A program made the translations under genes and the position numbers. From Paramoeba atlantica (lineage: Eukaryota; Discosea), in assembly GCA_977017575.1 (NCBI GenBank), contig CDRNVI010000139.1, positions 1-64,000 on the forward strand: DNA of 64,000 nt, given 5' to 3'. The notes under the pieces were generated by a model, which was given only the letters and a program-made list of their open reading frames with translations, had not been told where the DNA came from and did not search any database. Shown one piece after another: positions 48,916-59,079 of this stretch; position 1 is the stretch's first letter, and each line of letters begins with the position of its first letter.

Positions 48916-50703
48916 CTATCCCTTCTCTTCTCCCGCCAAATAGTGGTACACGATATCAAAGCCTTCCTTGTAAACTCCATAACCAAAACCTTCTTTCAAG
49001 TATTGGAATTCAGCATAAGAAGGACCATCACATCCTAAGGAACCCTCAAATGCAGCAAGTTGCTCGTTTCCGGCCTTGACAATCTGACAGAGCTTAACGA
49101 CGGTATCGGTAGAAGGATTGGGACACATTAACCCAAGTCGAACAAAACCTTCAGAAGAAGTGATCACTGAGAGGCAAAGACCCACAGGTTTCCATTCACG
49201 GATAATTCCGTGAGGACCTTCCGGGATAGCTGGGAAACCAAACATTTTGTAAGCATCTTCAGCAGCATTAAATTGAGTATCAAAACTATCTCCTGGAAGC
49301 TTTACTCGAATCTCAGTCTGTCTTGGGGGAGCGGCTCCCATGTCACGACCAACACTGAAACACTTTTCAATATGATGTTTCTCAGACCACTCGAGCACTT
49401 TTTTTGAGGGTTCACCAGGATCAGCAGACTCAATCGCCATCTTCATTAAAATTTCGACAGGGAAATACCATCCACCATCCATTCCACCTTTGGCAGACAT
49501 ATCAATCCAAGATCCAATCTTGATGGGGTTAATAAGAGCACCAACATCGTTCAATCGATCAATTTCGCTTTCAGGAGCACCCACATTCCAGAAAAAATCA
49601 ACCATTTTTTGAATGAAAATATTTTGAGGACCAGCTATAGAGAAAAAAAGAGATTAAAAAAAATAAAAATAAACATGAAACGTGCCTTTTAGTGCGTTGT
49701 GTTGTGTGTTGTGTTTGTTGGGTGGGGTTGGTTGTCGAAAAAAAATAATAAAACTCAAAAAACCTGTTCGCCAAGTCAATTTCTCCATGCTCGCAGAAGT
49801 TGAAACGTGGAACTCAATAGCTCCTCCAGATTGAATCTCCTCACCAACCGGAACACTTTCCGACCAAATTTGCCAGAATTCCAAAACTTTGCTCTCTTCA
49901 TCTTGAAGGAAAGGAATTGTCCCTTTCGCGAGAGAAATTTGGACTCTTGGGGAAACACCTGAACTTGGGGACTTAGCTGTCGAAGTTGGTGCAGAAGTCT
50001 GGGCTTGTTGCGTTGGAGCTGGGGAAGGAGTTGTTTGGACAGGAGTAGGAGCAGATGCGGATGAAGGGTCCTCAGATTTCTTTTTATCTTTAATTTTTTC
50101 ATTGATTGCCTTCACCCATTCCTTTGTGACTTGCTCTTTGTCAGAGTAGATAACGAACGTTCGTTTTGCTGTTGAGACTGAAAAATAAAATTTCCCTTTC
50201 TCGGCCTATGGGAAAGAAGGGGGATGAGTGAGTGAGTGTGTCCCGCACATCATAAAAATTAAAGAGATGGGAAGCAACAAACAACAAAAAAGAACCTTAT
50301 TCTTTCCAAGATCTTCTCTACATTCTGAGTCGAGTTCCAAAGGAATTGAACCAGTCAAGTCTGTGTCCTGAAAAAGAAATCGCCATTTCAGTTGTGCGTT
50401 GCGCCACCAAAAAAACGACAAAAATGAGGGTAAAAACAGAAACAAAACGAAACCTTGGGTGTCTTGAAGTAAAATAATGTATCACCCTTCAATACAAACC
50501 AACGTTTCTTCCAAGTTTTAATCGTACCACCACATTTAGTGAGGTACCCTTCTTTGTTCCCTGACCCCAAAGATTGGACTGAAATCTGTGGTCTTTCTTT
50601 GTCAAACTTCATCGAATTTGGAATTTTATCCTTCTCTCCAAAAAGAAAAAGAAGAAATATTTGAACTTTGATGAAATTGAAAAAAGGTTTTGACCTGGCT
50701 CAT
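48916..50703 (-). CDS. PH-domain protein with an uncharacterised C-terminal domain
   Basis: A three-codon first exon (MSQ, 50695-50703) probably splices to KDKIPNSMKFDKERPQ; otherwise ATG 50612 is the start. The PH domain is clear: KEGYLTKCGGTIKTWKKRWFVL, GDTLFYFKTPK, GSIPLELDSECRED, FVIYSDKEQVTKEWVKAI. A Ser/Pro/Thr/Ala/Gln-rich linker (~80 residues) follows, then ~270 residues with MEKLTWRT, NDVGALINPIKIGSW, KGGMDGGWYFPVEIL, REWKPVGLCLSVI and FGYGVYKEGFDIVYHYL, ending TAG 48916-48918. I do not recognise this C-terminal part; its dense Trp/Gly/aromatic content suggests a compact globular domain. PH at the N terminus implies phosphoinositide or membrane association. Confidence 0.82.
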
Positions 50704-51223
50704 GTTTTCTCAAGTACTTTGCGTTTTGTTGCCAGCACCGCCAATCTCGCGTTTTTGGTTGTTTGTTTGGTGTTGATGTGAAGCGAAAGGCGGTTCCGTT
50801 CCAAAAAAGACTTTTTTGGTCCAGACCTCAATCTTTTTGAATGCATAAATGACATACAAAATTTTTCCACTTTTCCGACGGTGGTTCCGACCTCGGGTGA
50901 CCTCTAACTTGAAAAAAAACCGCCAGATCTTGCACGAATAAAATCTGAAAAGAATCTGGTGAGTTGACCGCTCTGGATGTCATTTTTCACTGATTCGTGA
51001 TGACGTGGTCCATCTCGAATTTTTCGAAACTCAAATAATCAAAAAATAACCTTTTTTTGACACTTTTTGTTTCACGCAATTGTTTTTTCTTTTTGGGTGG
51101 TGTTTTTCTGTTTTGTTGGAAAAGAAAGAAAGAGGCGTTTCTTCCCCCCCCCTAAGCAACAACTCAAACAAACCTCCGACTCCACCCCCAACCCTTCTTT
51201 TGCAAAAAGGATATGTTGGATCG
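50704..51223. promoter_or_regulatory. Divergent intergenic region
   Basis: About 520 bp between the PH-domain gene (minus) and the ELMO-RCC1-RhoGAP gene (plus); presumed to hold both promoters. More GC-balanced than introns. No motif shared with other promoters was noticed. Confidence 0.4.
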
Positions 51224-54200
51224 ATGGCATCTCCTTTAGGTGAGGAAAAAGCCCTCCTTCGTGCCTTCTCGGTTGATTCTTACAAAACCGTTCCAATAAC
51301 TCCTCCCATGCTCTGTGAAGAAGTTGAACGCGCGTTGCGGAAGAGGATGATCGTTGTTGGAGGTGAAGCAAAAGATTTTGAAGCTTACCGTTTATTTGCA
51401 GTTTTTCTTCCTGACAAAACTGAAGTCCTTGTCCAACCAAAGCAAGTTGTTTGGCCCCTCTTAAAAGAGAAAAATGGCAAATTTTTGTTCAAAATCCCAG
51501 AACAAGTTGTCGACACAGAAAGTTATTCTTCCCCCGCCCTCTCGCCTCCTCCTGGCCGCTCTAATCCAAAGAAGTTGTCGCGACAAAGATCAGCATCTAA
51601 AGTTCACCAAAAAAGAATCGCAGAAGCCTTTGATGATGGACTTGGAGTGTTTCGAAAAGGGGGTCACCACGGTCAGAAAGATCGCTCGATTTGGATCAAA
51701 TATAAAGATATGGTTCATCAACACACTTTTCAGCCAAATCTCTCATGGGATTCTCATCTGGAACAAATATGTGCTGGTTTTGATTTAAAAGACGAAGCTC
51801 ATCTCTACACTCTCCAAGTCAAGATGACAGGTCTCTATCTGAACAGTGTCGCTGACCTTTTTGAAAGTCCCAATGCCCCTGGGGTTCGAGGAGATGTAAG
51901 TATTATTCTGACGCAGAAACCAGAGATTGAAATTAAAAAAATTATCGAGATGACGAGCGGGTTTGCAGAGGGAGCATCAGTTCGGGACGGTTTGAAGAGG
52001 TTGTGGGGTCTTGCGATGAATGAGGCAACACAAACAATTATTTTACTCTTTTTACAATACCAAGGGTTTAATTGTTTATTGAATATTCTTCGTAAATATC
52101 AAACACATCCTTCTGACACCATCCTCCTCACCCTTAAGCTTCTGGAGATGTGTATCACAATCGGAACCAAGCCACCGCCTTCTTCTCCTTCTTCACCTTC
52201 TTCATCTTCGATTATTCCTCCAGTTAAAATCGAGGGCGACGCAATTCAGAGATTAACAAAATTGATGTTGACACCAGATAACGAAACAAGTGGGACTCTT
52301 CGAATGGAAGCTGGCAAATTAGTAATCTCTGTGATAAAAACCGATAAGTTCATGTACTCTTTCTTCTTGGATCAATTGGAACAGATTTCTATGAATGCAG
52401 AAGACAAAGCTTCTCGTCATGTGATCTTTCCTTTACTTCATTTGTTCGTTGGCTCTTTACAAGGGGGGTCAGATATTCTCCTCGAAATGCTCCTGTTGAA
52501 CTTAATTACCCTTGTCATCCAACATTCTCCGAAAGAGAAAACGGAAGAAATGCCCCCTCAGAGGTCAAAACAAGAGATCATTAAGATTTTGTTTGATAAT
52601 TTTACTTTTGGAGAGCAAATCCACACACTCGCTGTGACACCTGGACGAATCGAAGTGGAAGAAGCGCTCCTCGCATTTCAGGCCGAGTTGATTACCGCTT
52701 GGTTTTGGGAAAAAGATATTACTTTTCGTCCTGGAAATGAAGATGATGAAGCTCTTCTTATGCAACTTTGGACCCTTACATATCCTGATATTCCTTTGAA
52801 GAATCGAGTATCGAAGCAGTGGGGAAAACTTGGGTTTCAGAGGTTTATTTTTTTACTTTTCAAAATTTCTCTTTTGGTTGTGGTGTTTGTTGTTGTTATT
52901 GAAAATTTTCTTTTTTGTTTTTGATTTTACTTCTTTTTAATTGGGGATGTGTTTTTTTTTTTAAAATTTATTCTTTTTTTCTTATTCTTCAGCGATGATC
53001 CTGTTCGAGATTTTCGTGCGATGGGAATGCTTGGTTTAAAACATCTGATATTTGTTACCAAACACGATAACCGAAACTTTCGTGAGATCTGTGAGACTAT
53101 GTCAAGTCAAACAGAGAATTTTTATCCAATTGCAACCGCTGGTATGATGATCTCGCAGATGCTTTGTGCTCACATCAAAAATATTGGAATGGAAAAGTTG
53201 ATTCCTTGTCTCTTTGATGGAGTCGAACCTGTTGGTCAAATGTATTGTGTTTTGACTCGAGAACTATTTCGAATATTCAATGATCGAAACGCTGGATATA
53301 TGGACTTTTCGAACATCCAGAAGGAGTTTCAAGGTATTTTCGAAGATTCTTTGGAGCGTTGTAACACCGTCCAGCAGTTAGCAAAGCAGATTGCTGCCTA
53401 TGATGATGATAGTTATACCACGATTCGAACAACAGCAGTCTATGAATGGGGTCATGGCTCGATTAGCTCTCCGACGATGGAGCAATTAGGAACATTGATG
53501 TCTAAACCTGTATTATGTGTTGCAGCATCGAGTCATGTAATTGTCGTGACAGAAACAGATGGGGTCTGGGGATGGGGTGCGAGCTCTTGTGGCCAGTTAG
53601 GGATTGAAACAACAGAAAAGCGACTCTCTTCTCCACAATTTTTAGAGAATTTCACTTCGAAACAAATTACACGAGTTTTTGTGGGAGATGGTCGGAGTGC
53701 TGGCACGACATCAATGGGTGAACTTTGGATGTGTGGAGAACAGATCCCTGCGCAGAATGGTGACCCTTCACAATCAGTTACTCTTCGAAGAGTAAACTGC
53801 GATCCCACCGGTGATGCTGTTTCTGGTGTGACGAAAGTTTCTTTTGGTCAATTTCATGGTGCCATTCTCGTTCGATCCGAAAAGAGTGGGAAAATATATA
53901 CTTGGGGACATAATACCTACTATCAGCTTGGACATTCTGATAAAGGACGAGTTGTGGAGTGGCCAAGTGTTGTTTCAGGACTCACAAATGTAGTTAGTGT
54001 TAGTGCTGGGCGTAATTTTTGTGTTGCAGTCGGATCAGACAAAACTGTTCATGCCTGGGGACAAAATGTCCCCAACAAACAGACTGGGACTGCCATTTTG
54101 GGGACAAGCGAGAAAGAGAAAGAGTTTATCGATCGTCCAAAGCGGGTGGGAGGGTTTAAAGCTTTCTTTCATGCACTTGCTGACGTCAGTTGTGGTGCAA

Positions 54201-56620
54201 CACACAGTGTTCTTTTATCAAAGAAGGGGGCAGTTTTTACTTGGGGAGAAGGAAAAGGAGGAAGACTTGGGTTAGGGAGTGAAGAACATGCTGGAAAACC
54301 AAAAGAGGTTCAAATTGAACCTTGTACTCAAGTTTGTGCTGGGTACAACTACACTGTTGCAATTGGCCGAAGTGGAAAATTGTATACGTGGGGGGATGGA
54401 GGTCGAGGTTCTCTGGGACATGGTGACTTAAATGATTGTCTGATCCCAAAGGAGCTCTTGATGGGAGGAAAGCCTGTAAAATGTGAAAAGATATCTGCAG
54501 GTGCGAGTGGGATAACCGTTGCTGTAATGATGTTTGATTTGCCTTCAGTTTCAGGATCGGTCTTCGGTGTTCCCTTAGCGAAGCTCATGCACTCAAGATC
54601 CCGGAAGGGAGGTCAATCTGTTGTTGGTGGTGGTGGCCCCCGAGTTCCCTATGTTGTGGAGAGGCTCTGTGAATATATCGAAGAGAAACCTAAATCAAAA
54701 TTATTTGGTGATATGAGTTCTTCAAAAGATAGTGCGCCACTTCGTCTTCTGAAACACCGGTTTGAGAGTGCTCAAGAAGTTGATATGCATGGTGTCCAAG
54801 TTGAAACTGCTGCTGCTCTTCTGATTCATTGGATTGAAGAGCTTCCTCAACCTTTAGTTACACCAACCGTTTTTCGAGAATTTTTAAAAGCTTCTGGAGA
54901 GCGTGATCCTGCTCGTCGAAGTTCCTTATTGGGTTCAATCATCTACCATCAGATGAATTCGCAATCATCAGTTGTCTTTCGTTATTTATTGAGTTTTTTT
55001 GTCAAGTTAACAAAGAGTTCAAAATATTCCGTGGCCAAATCTGACTTTTATTATTCGATGGCTGTTCTTTGTGGATTTCGAAGGAGTGGTTCTCGAACAA
55101 AAAGTGCTTCTGCTGGCTCTGAGACGTGGAAAGATGAATCAAATCAAAAGTTATTCGATCTCTTAATTGAGAATAACTCTCTCTTTGGATCTCCCTTTTA
55201 TTTGTTATTACTCGACATTTGTTCACGGAATAATTGCTCACCTCTGAAAGGATCACAGCTCCACAAACTTTGGAGTGGATTTGTTCTGCTTGGCATGCCT
55301 CCTTCTCTCCAGTCTCAGCTTACCTGGCTTCTAAAAGATTTTCAAGCTGCTCTGGAAGACCGTGGTGGTGGTGTCGGTGGGGCAGGAGGAGACCACCATG
55401 AAGAAGAGAAAACTGAGGAAGAAGAACGGTTGGAACAAGGCAATTCGCTCGAACAATGGGATTCAATCCTTTCAGCTCATGTTATGCACCTCGGAAATCA
55501 GATCGAAGCGACTGAGAAGAGCCTGAAGGGACCTTCTCAGGCTCTTTTGGAAGTGTTAGGAGGGGTTATTGGATTTTTGAAGGAAAGAAAAGCAAGTCAA
55601 ACCAAACTTCACAATCTTCACATCCTCCGCGAATCTTTGGTGAATGATGCTAAAAAATTAAGCCACATGTCAAAGGAGTTTCAAATTCAACAATCCGATA
55701 TCGGTCCATCAAGTGAGATGACAGCTGCTGCTGCTGTTCCCCCACCAATGTTCCAAGCAGAGATGGGAAAAAGTCAAACAGTGTCTTCATTAAGCAATTC
55801 TTTACCAGCGAGCTTGGTTGCAGCGAGGTCAAATCGACAAATAACAGAAGATTCATCGAAATCTGAGTGGAACTGGAGCAATATCGAGGCAGGGCAAACG
55901 GAAACTCTTTCGAGGGCAGTTGATTCGTTGTCCTCTTTAGAAGACCATATTCGTGGAGACATGATGGCTCTTGTTAAAAGTTTCGCTCGATTAGAACAAA
56001 CTTGGGGGAAGATGAAACAGGAAGAAGAAAAAATCCAATCAGAACTTAGGTGTCAAGTTGGTCAGCTTCTTCCATTTTTCGAGGCTTTTAAAAAGAATGT
56101 AACTGAAACGGAGGATGTTGTGCAAGCGACAAAGCGAAATCAGGAAGCAACCGCCGCTTTATTACAGTCAATAGAGGAATTTTTGGGGTCGTTGGAATTG
56201 ATGATACGGTGGGAAGAGGCGAATACCCTCCCTTTTCTCGATCGAGAGAAGTTAATGGATCACGCAGCAACATATTCGAGTCAACTTGAGTTACAGTGCA
56301 CCAGTGAAGCTTTTGATCTGATGCGAAAGTCTGAAAATTGGACAGAAATTCAAAACAAATTAAAAGTATACCAAGCTTCCCATGTTGTCGCTCGAACTTC
56401 TCGGCTGCGTCAGAGTAGGCTTTTCAGACAAGACAGACAAGACAAGCTTTTTGCGCCTCCGGCTCCTCCCCCTCGTGATCACCCATCACTTTCGCCAAGA
56501 GGTATTCCTCCTGTTGTCCCTATTCGAAATAGAGCCCAAACTGAATGTCAAACAACAAATCAAACTGCAACTTCACCCCCCAAGAAGAGGAAAATGGTGC
56601 TTGGAGTTCCAAGACCTTGA
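51224..56620 (+). CDS. ELMO-RCC1-RhoGAP fusion protein
   Basis: Two exons, 51224-52842 and 52993-56620, 1748 residues. Residues ~1-100 include a ubiquitin-like or GBD-like region (AYRLFAVFLPDKTEVL), then an armadillo-type helical region. The ELMO domain (~480-620) shows LWTLTYPDIPLKNRVSKQWG, LGFQSDDPVRDFRAMGMLGL. RCC1 repeats at ~690-1050: GVWGWGASSCGQLG, IYTWGHNTYYQLG, VFTWGEGKGGRLGLG, LYTWGDGGRGSLGHG. A RhoGAP-like domain at ~1058-1240: VPYVVERLCEYIEE, LKHRFESAQEVDMHGVQ, AALLIHWIEELPQPLV. A coiled-coil segment and a Pro-rich tail (PPAPPPRDHPS) complete it. ELMO proteins pair with DOCK Rac activators; RhoGAPs switch Rho proteins off. The RhoGAP lacks the arginine finger (LFGDM where LFR is expected). 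Confidence 0.9.
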
Positions 56621-56747
56621 ACTTTCATCTATTGTTTTGAGGATGAACAAACAAGAAAATCAAACCAAAATTTCCTAATTTTGGATAAATATGGTGTATA
56701 TTTTAGAATGACTTCAAATTTTTTTAGAACCCTAAAATTTGCTTGTT
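56590..56747 (+). repeat. Direct repeat, copy 1 (end of ELMO gene plus 3' flank)
   Basis: About 158 bp covering the last 11 codons of the ELMO-RCC1-RhoGAP gene and its 3' flank. Almost identical to 58841-58998, 2251 bp downstream. Confidence 0.95.
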
Positions 56748-57330
56748 CTTTTTGGTGTTTTTTCGCTTTTTCTTTTTTGTGTTTGTTTTTTTTTGTGTTT
56801 GATCAAATTTTTGTTTTGTGTTAATTGTGGAAGTACCAACCTTTTTCAAATGGGAAATCGAATCCACGTCGTTTGAGGGATACTAATCGAGGGATGTGGC
56901 AATGTTCCCTCTTTTTCTCATCCGTCAAAGAAAAACTCAAATTCCCAACAACACAAAGAAAAAAAAACTTAAAAAGGTTTTCTTTTAGAGAAGGCGTTGG
57001 AAAAAGAAAACACGTCTCGTACAGTGAGGAAGAAAAAAAAAAAAGAAAAAAAACGCAGGGCCTGTGCGTTGCTAAACTCGGGAAATTTCACGGAATGGAG
57101 GAAAGTTCTTTTTGTGGTGGGACGATTTTTTTCGAAGAATGTCGAGGCAGAGTTTTCGGGACCATTTGCTCGCGGGGGAGTTTTGCTGTGTGAGAAACGT
57201 CAAATCTGGTCATTCTTTCTGTTTCTTTCGTTTTCGAAACGTTTTCTTCCTCTTTTTCAGAGAAAGATTTATTTTCTTGTCTTTTGGTTCTTGTTTTTTT
57301 TGTTTTCGATTTTCGAACGATTTTCGAGCG
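56748..57330. other. Intergenic region before the EGF-like gene
   Basis: About 580 bp without a convincing gene; T-rich with one A-rich block. Contains the promoter of the EGF-like gene. Confidence 0.4.
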
Positions 57331-58599
57331 ATGAATAGGCTTTACTTTACCTTTGTGTGTTTCTCCGTCTTCGTGAGCCTCGCTCTTGCTCGTTGCCCTA
57401 ACCAATGCAGTGGACATGGAGTTTGTGATAGTGCGTCGTTCCGATGTGCCTGTGATTCGTATTATCAAGGAAGGGATTGTGGAGTCTACAATCGCTCGTT
57501 GACCAACGGCACTTCTGCTTCCGCCATTGTGGGCACTTCTCAATGGATGTTCTTTTCCATTAACGGGACAACTAGCAATAATACGTTCGTCTGGTCGTTA
57601 AATCAAACGAAGGAAGGGGATTGTGATCTCTATGTTCAACGAAATGAGTTTCCAACTCGATTTTCCTACATTGAACGCGACATTTCCACCAAGAACGAGT
57701 CAAAGATCGAATTGTACAACCAAACAGCTGGGGTTTACTACGCTGGAGTCTACGGTTTCCAAAAGTGCAATTTCACTATTGTCGCGATGAATTCAACATC
57801 GAATGTCTCATCAAATGTGACGATGGAACCAACCAACAATACTCAATCCTCAAATTGTAGTTTCCATGGTGAATTTGTCAACACCACATGTAATTGTAGT
57901 GCCGGTTTTAATGGTACCCAATGTGAGGAATATATGCCTGCTCTTCCCTTGAACACAACCATGTCCGGGTATGTCGGTGAAAATTTCTGGAATTACTATC
58001 ACGTGGATACTCGTGGTTTTAAAAGCTTGAATGTGTCTCTGAATCAGACCGGGAACAGTAGCTCCTCTGGAGATTGCGACCTCTATGTCAGCCATGGACA
58101 AAAGCCCTCATTGTTTCAATATCAGTTCTCGAACGTGAGCATGGACCAACGTCTTGATTTGATTATCCCCGAAACTAACAATCAAACTTGGTACATCGGA
58201 GTCTATGGTTGGTCTAATTGCAGTTACACATTGAATGTCTCTGTGCCGCGCCATGAGAAGGTTCTTCCCACAAACCTCACATCCGGACAACCCCTTGCCC
58301 TCAATGTCTCTCGAAATGAATGGCAAAACTTTTCCATCGATGTCGAACACTTAAAAGCTCTCTCTCTGACCTTGAAAGAGTCCGCCACTGTTGGTGCTGT
58401 GAGTGTCTTTGTTAAATTTGGTGAACTCCCTACATTGCAGAGTCATGATTATTCCAATCAATTGACAAGCAGTGGTCATCAAATCAGAGTCCTTGATCGT
58501 GAGGGATACACTGGCACTGTTTATGTTGGCGTCCTTGGTTCTCCTTCGATTCCATTCTTTTCTTCGGTTGACTATAAACTTCGAGTTTCTGTGAAATAA
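57331..58599 (+). CDS. Secreted EGF-like and PPC-like glycoprotein
   Basis: Intronless, 422 residues from ATG 57331. Signal peptide MNRLYFTFVCFSVFVSLALA, then an EGF-like module (CPNQCSGHGVCDSASFRCAC, YYQGRDC) and a second, shorter one (CSFHGEF...CNCSAGFNGTQC). Between and after them are repeated beta-domains containing GDCDLYV, then Y(A/I)GVYG(F/W)..C, a pattern of bacterial pre-peptidase C-terminal (PPC)-like domains. More than fifteen N-x-S/T sequons are present. No transmembrane anchor or GPI signal is evident at the C terminus (LRVSVK). A secreted or surface adhesion protein is inferred. The gene interrupts two copies of a direct repeat. Confidence 0.85.
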   Translation: MNRLYFTFVCFSVFVSLALARCPNQCSGHGVCDSASFRCACDSYYQGRDCGVYNRSLTNGTSASAIVGTSQWMFFSINGTTSNNTFVWSLNQTKEGDCDLYVQRNEFPTRFSYIERDISTKNESKIELYNQTAGVYYAGVYGFQKCNFTIVAMNSTSNVSSNVTMEPTNNTQSSNCSFHGEFVNTTCNCSAGFNGTQCEEYMPALPLNTTMSGYVGENFWNYYHVDTRGFKSLNVSLNQTGNSSSSGDCDLYVSHGQKPSLFQYQFSNVSMDQRLDLIIPETNNQTWYIGVYGWSNCSYTLNVSVPRHEKVLPTNLTSGQPLALNVSRNEWQNFSIDVEHLKALSLTLKESATVGAVSVFVKFGELPTLQSHDYSNQLTSSGHQIRVLDREGYTGTVYVGVLGSPSIPFFSSVDYKLRVSVK

Positions 58600-58840
58600 T
58601 TTTTTGCACAAACTCAAGTTTTTTTTGTGGTTGAGGAATAAATGGTTTGTTTTCTCTGAAGGAAAAGAATGATTTTTTCTTTTTTCTTTTTTTTCTTGTT
58701 TCTGTTTTAACAAATTTTACTTGAATTCATTTTTCTTTTAATTGGTTTTTTGTTTGTTTTTTCACCCCATTTTTTTCATTGCCCATTTGATAATTAAAGG
58801 TGGAGAGAAGAAGAATTAAAAAAATTCAAGTTCAAACAGA

Positions 58841-58998
58841 GAAAATGGTGCTTGTAGTTCCAAGACCTTGAACTTTCATCTATTGTTTTGAGGATGAACA
58901 AACAAGAAAATCAAACCAAAATTTCCTAATTTTGGATAAATATGGTGTATATTTTAGAATGACTTCAAATTTTTTTAGAACCCTAAAATTTGCCTGTT
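58841..58998 (+). repeat. Direct repeat, copy 2
   Basis: Copy of 56590-56747 (few mismatches, e.g. GGTGCTTGTAG for GGTGCTTGGAG), carrying the last ELMO-gene codons out of context, immediately upstream of the RCC1-RasGEF gene. Confidence 0.95.
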
Positions 58999-59079
58999 AT
59001 TTTTGGTTTTTGTTGTTCTTTTGTTTGTTGTTCTTGTCTTTTGTTTGTTGTTCTTGTCTCTTCCCTCAGCCCCTTCAAA

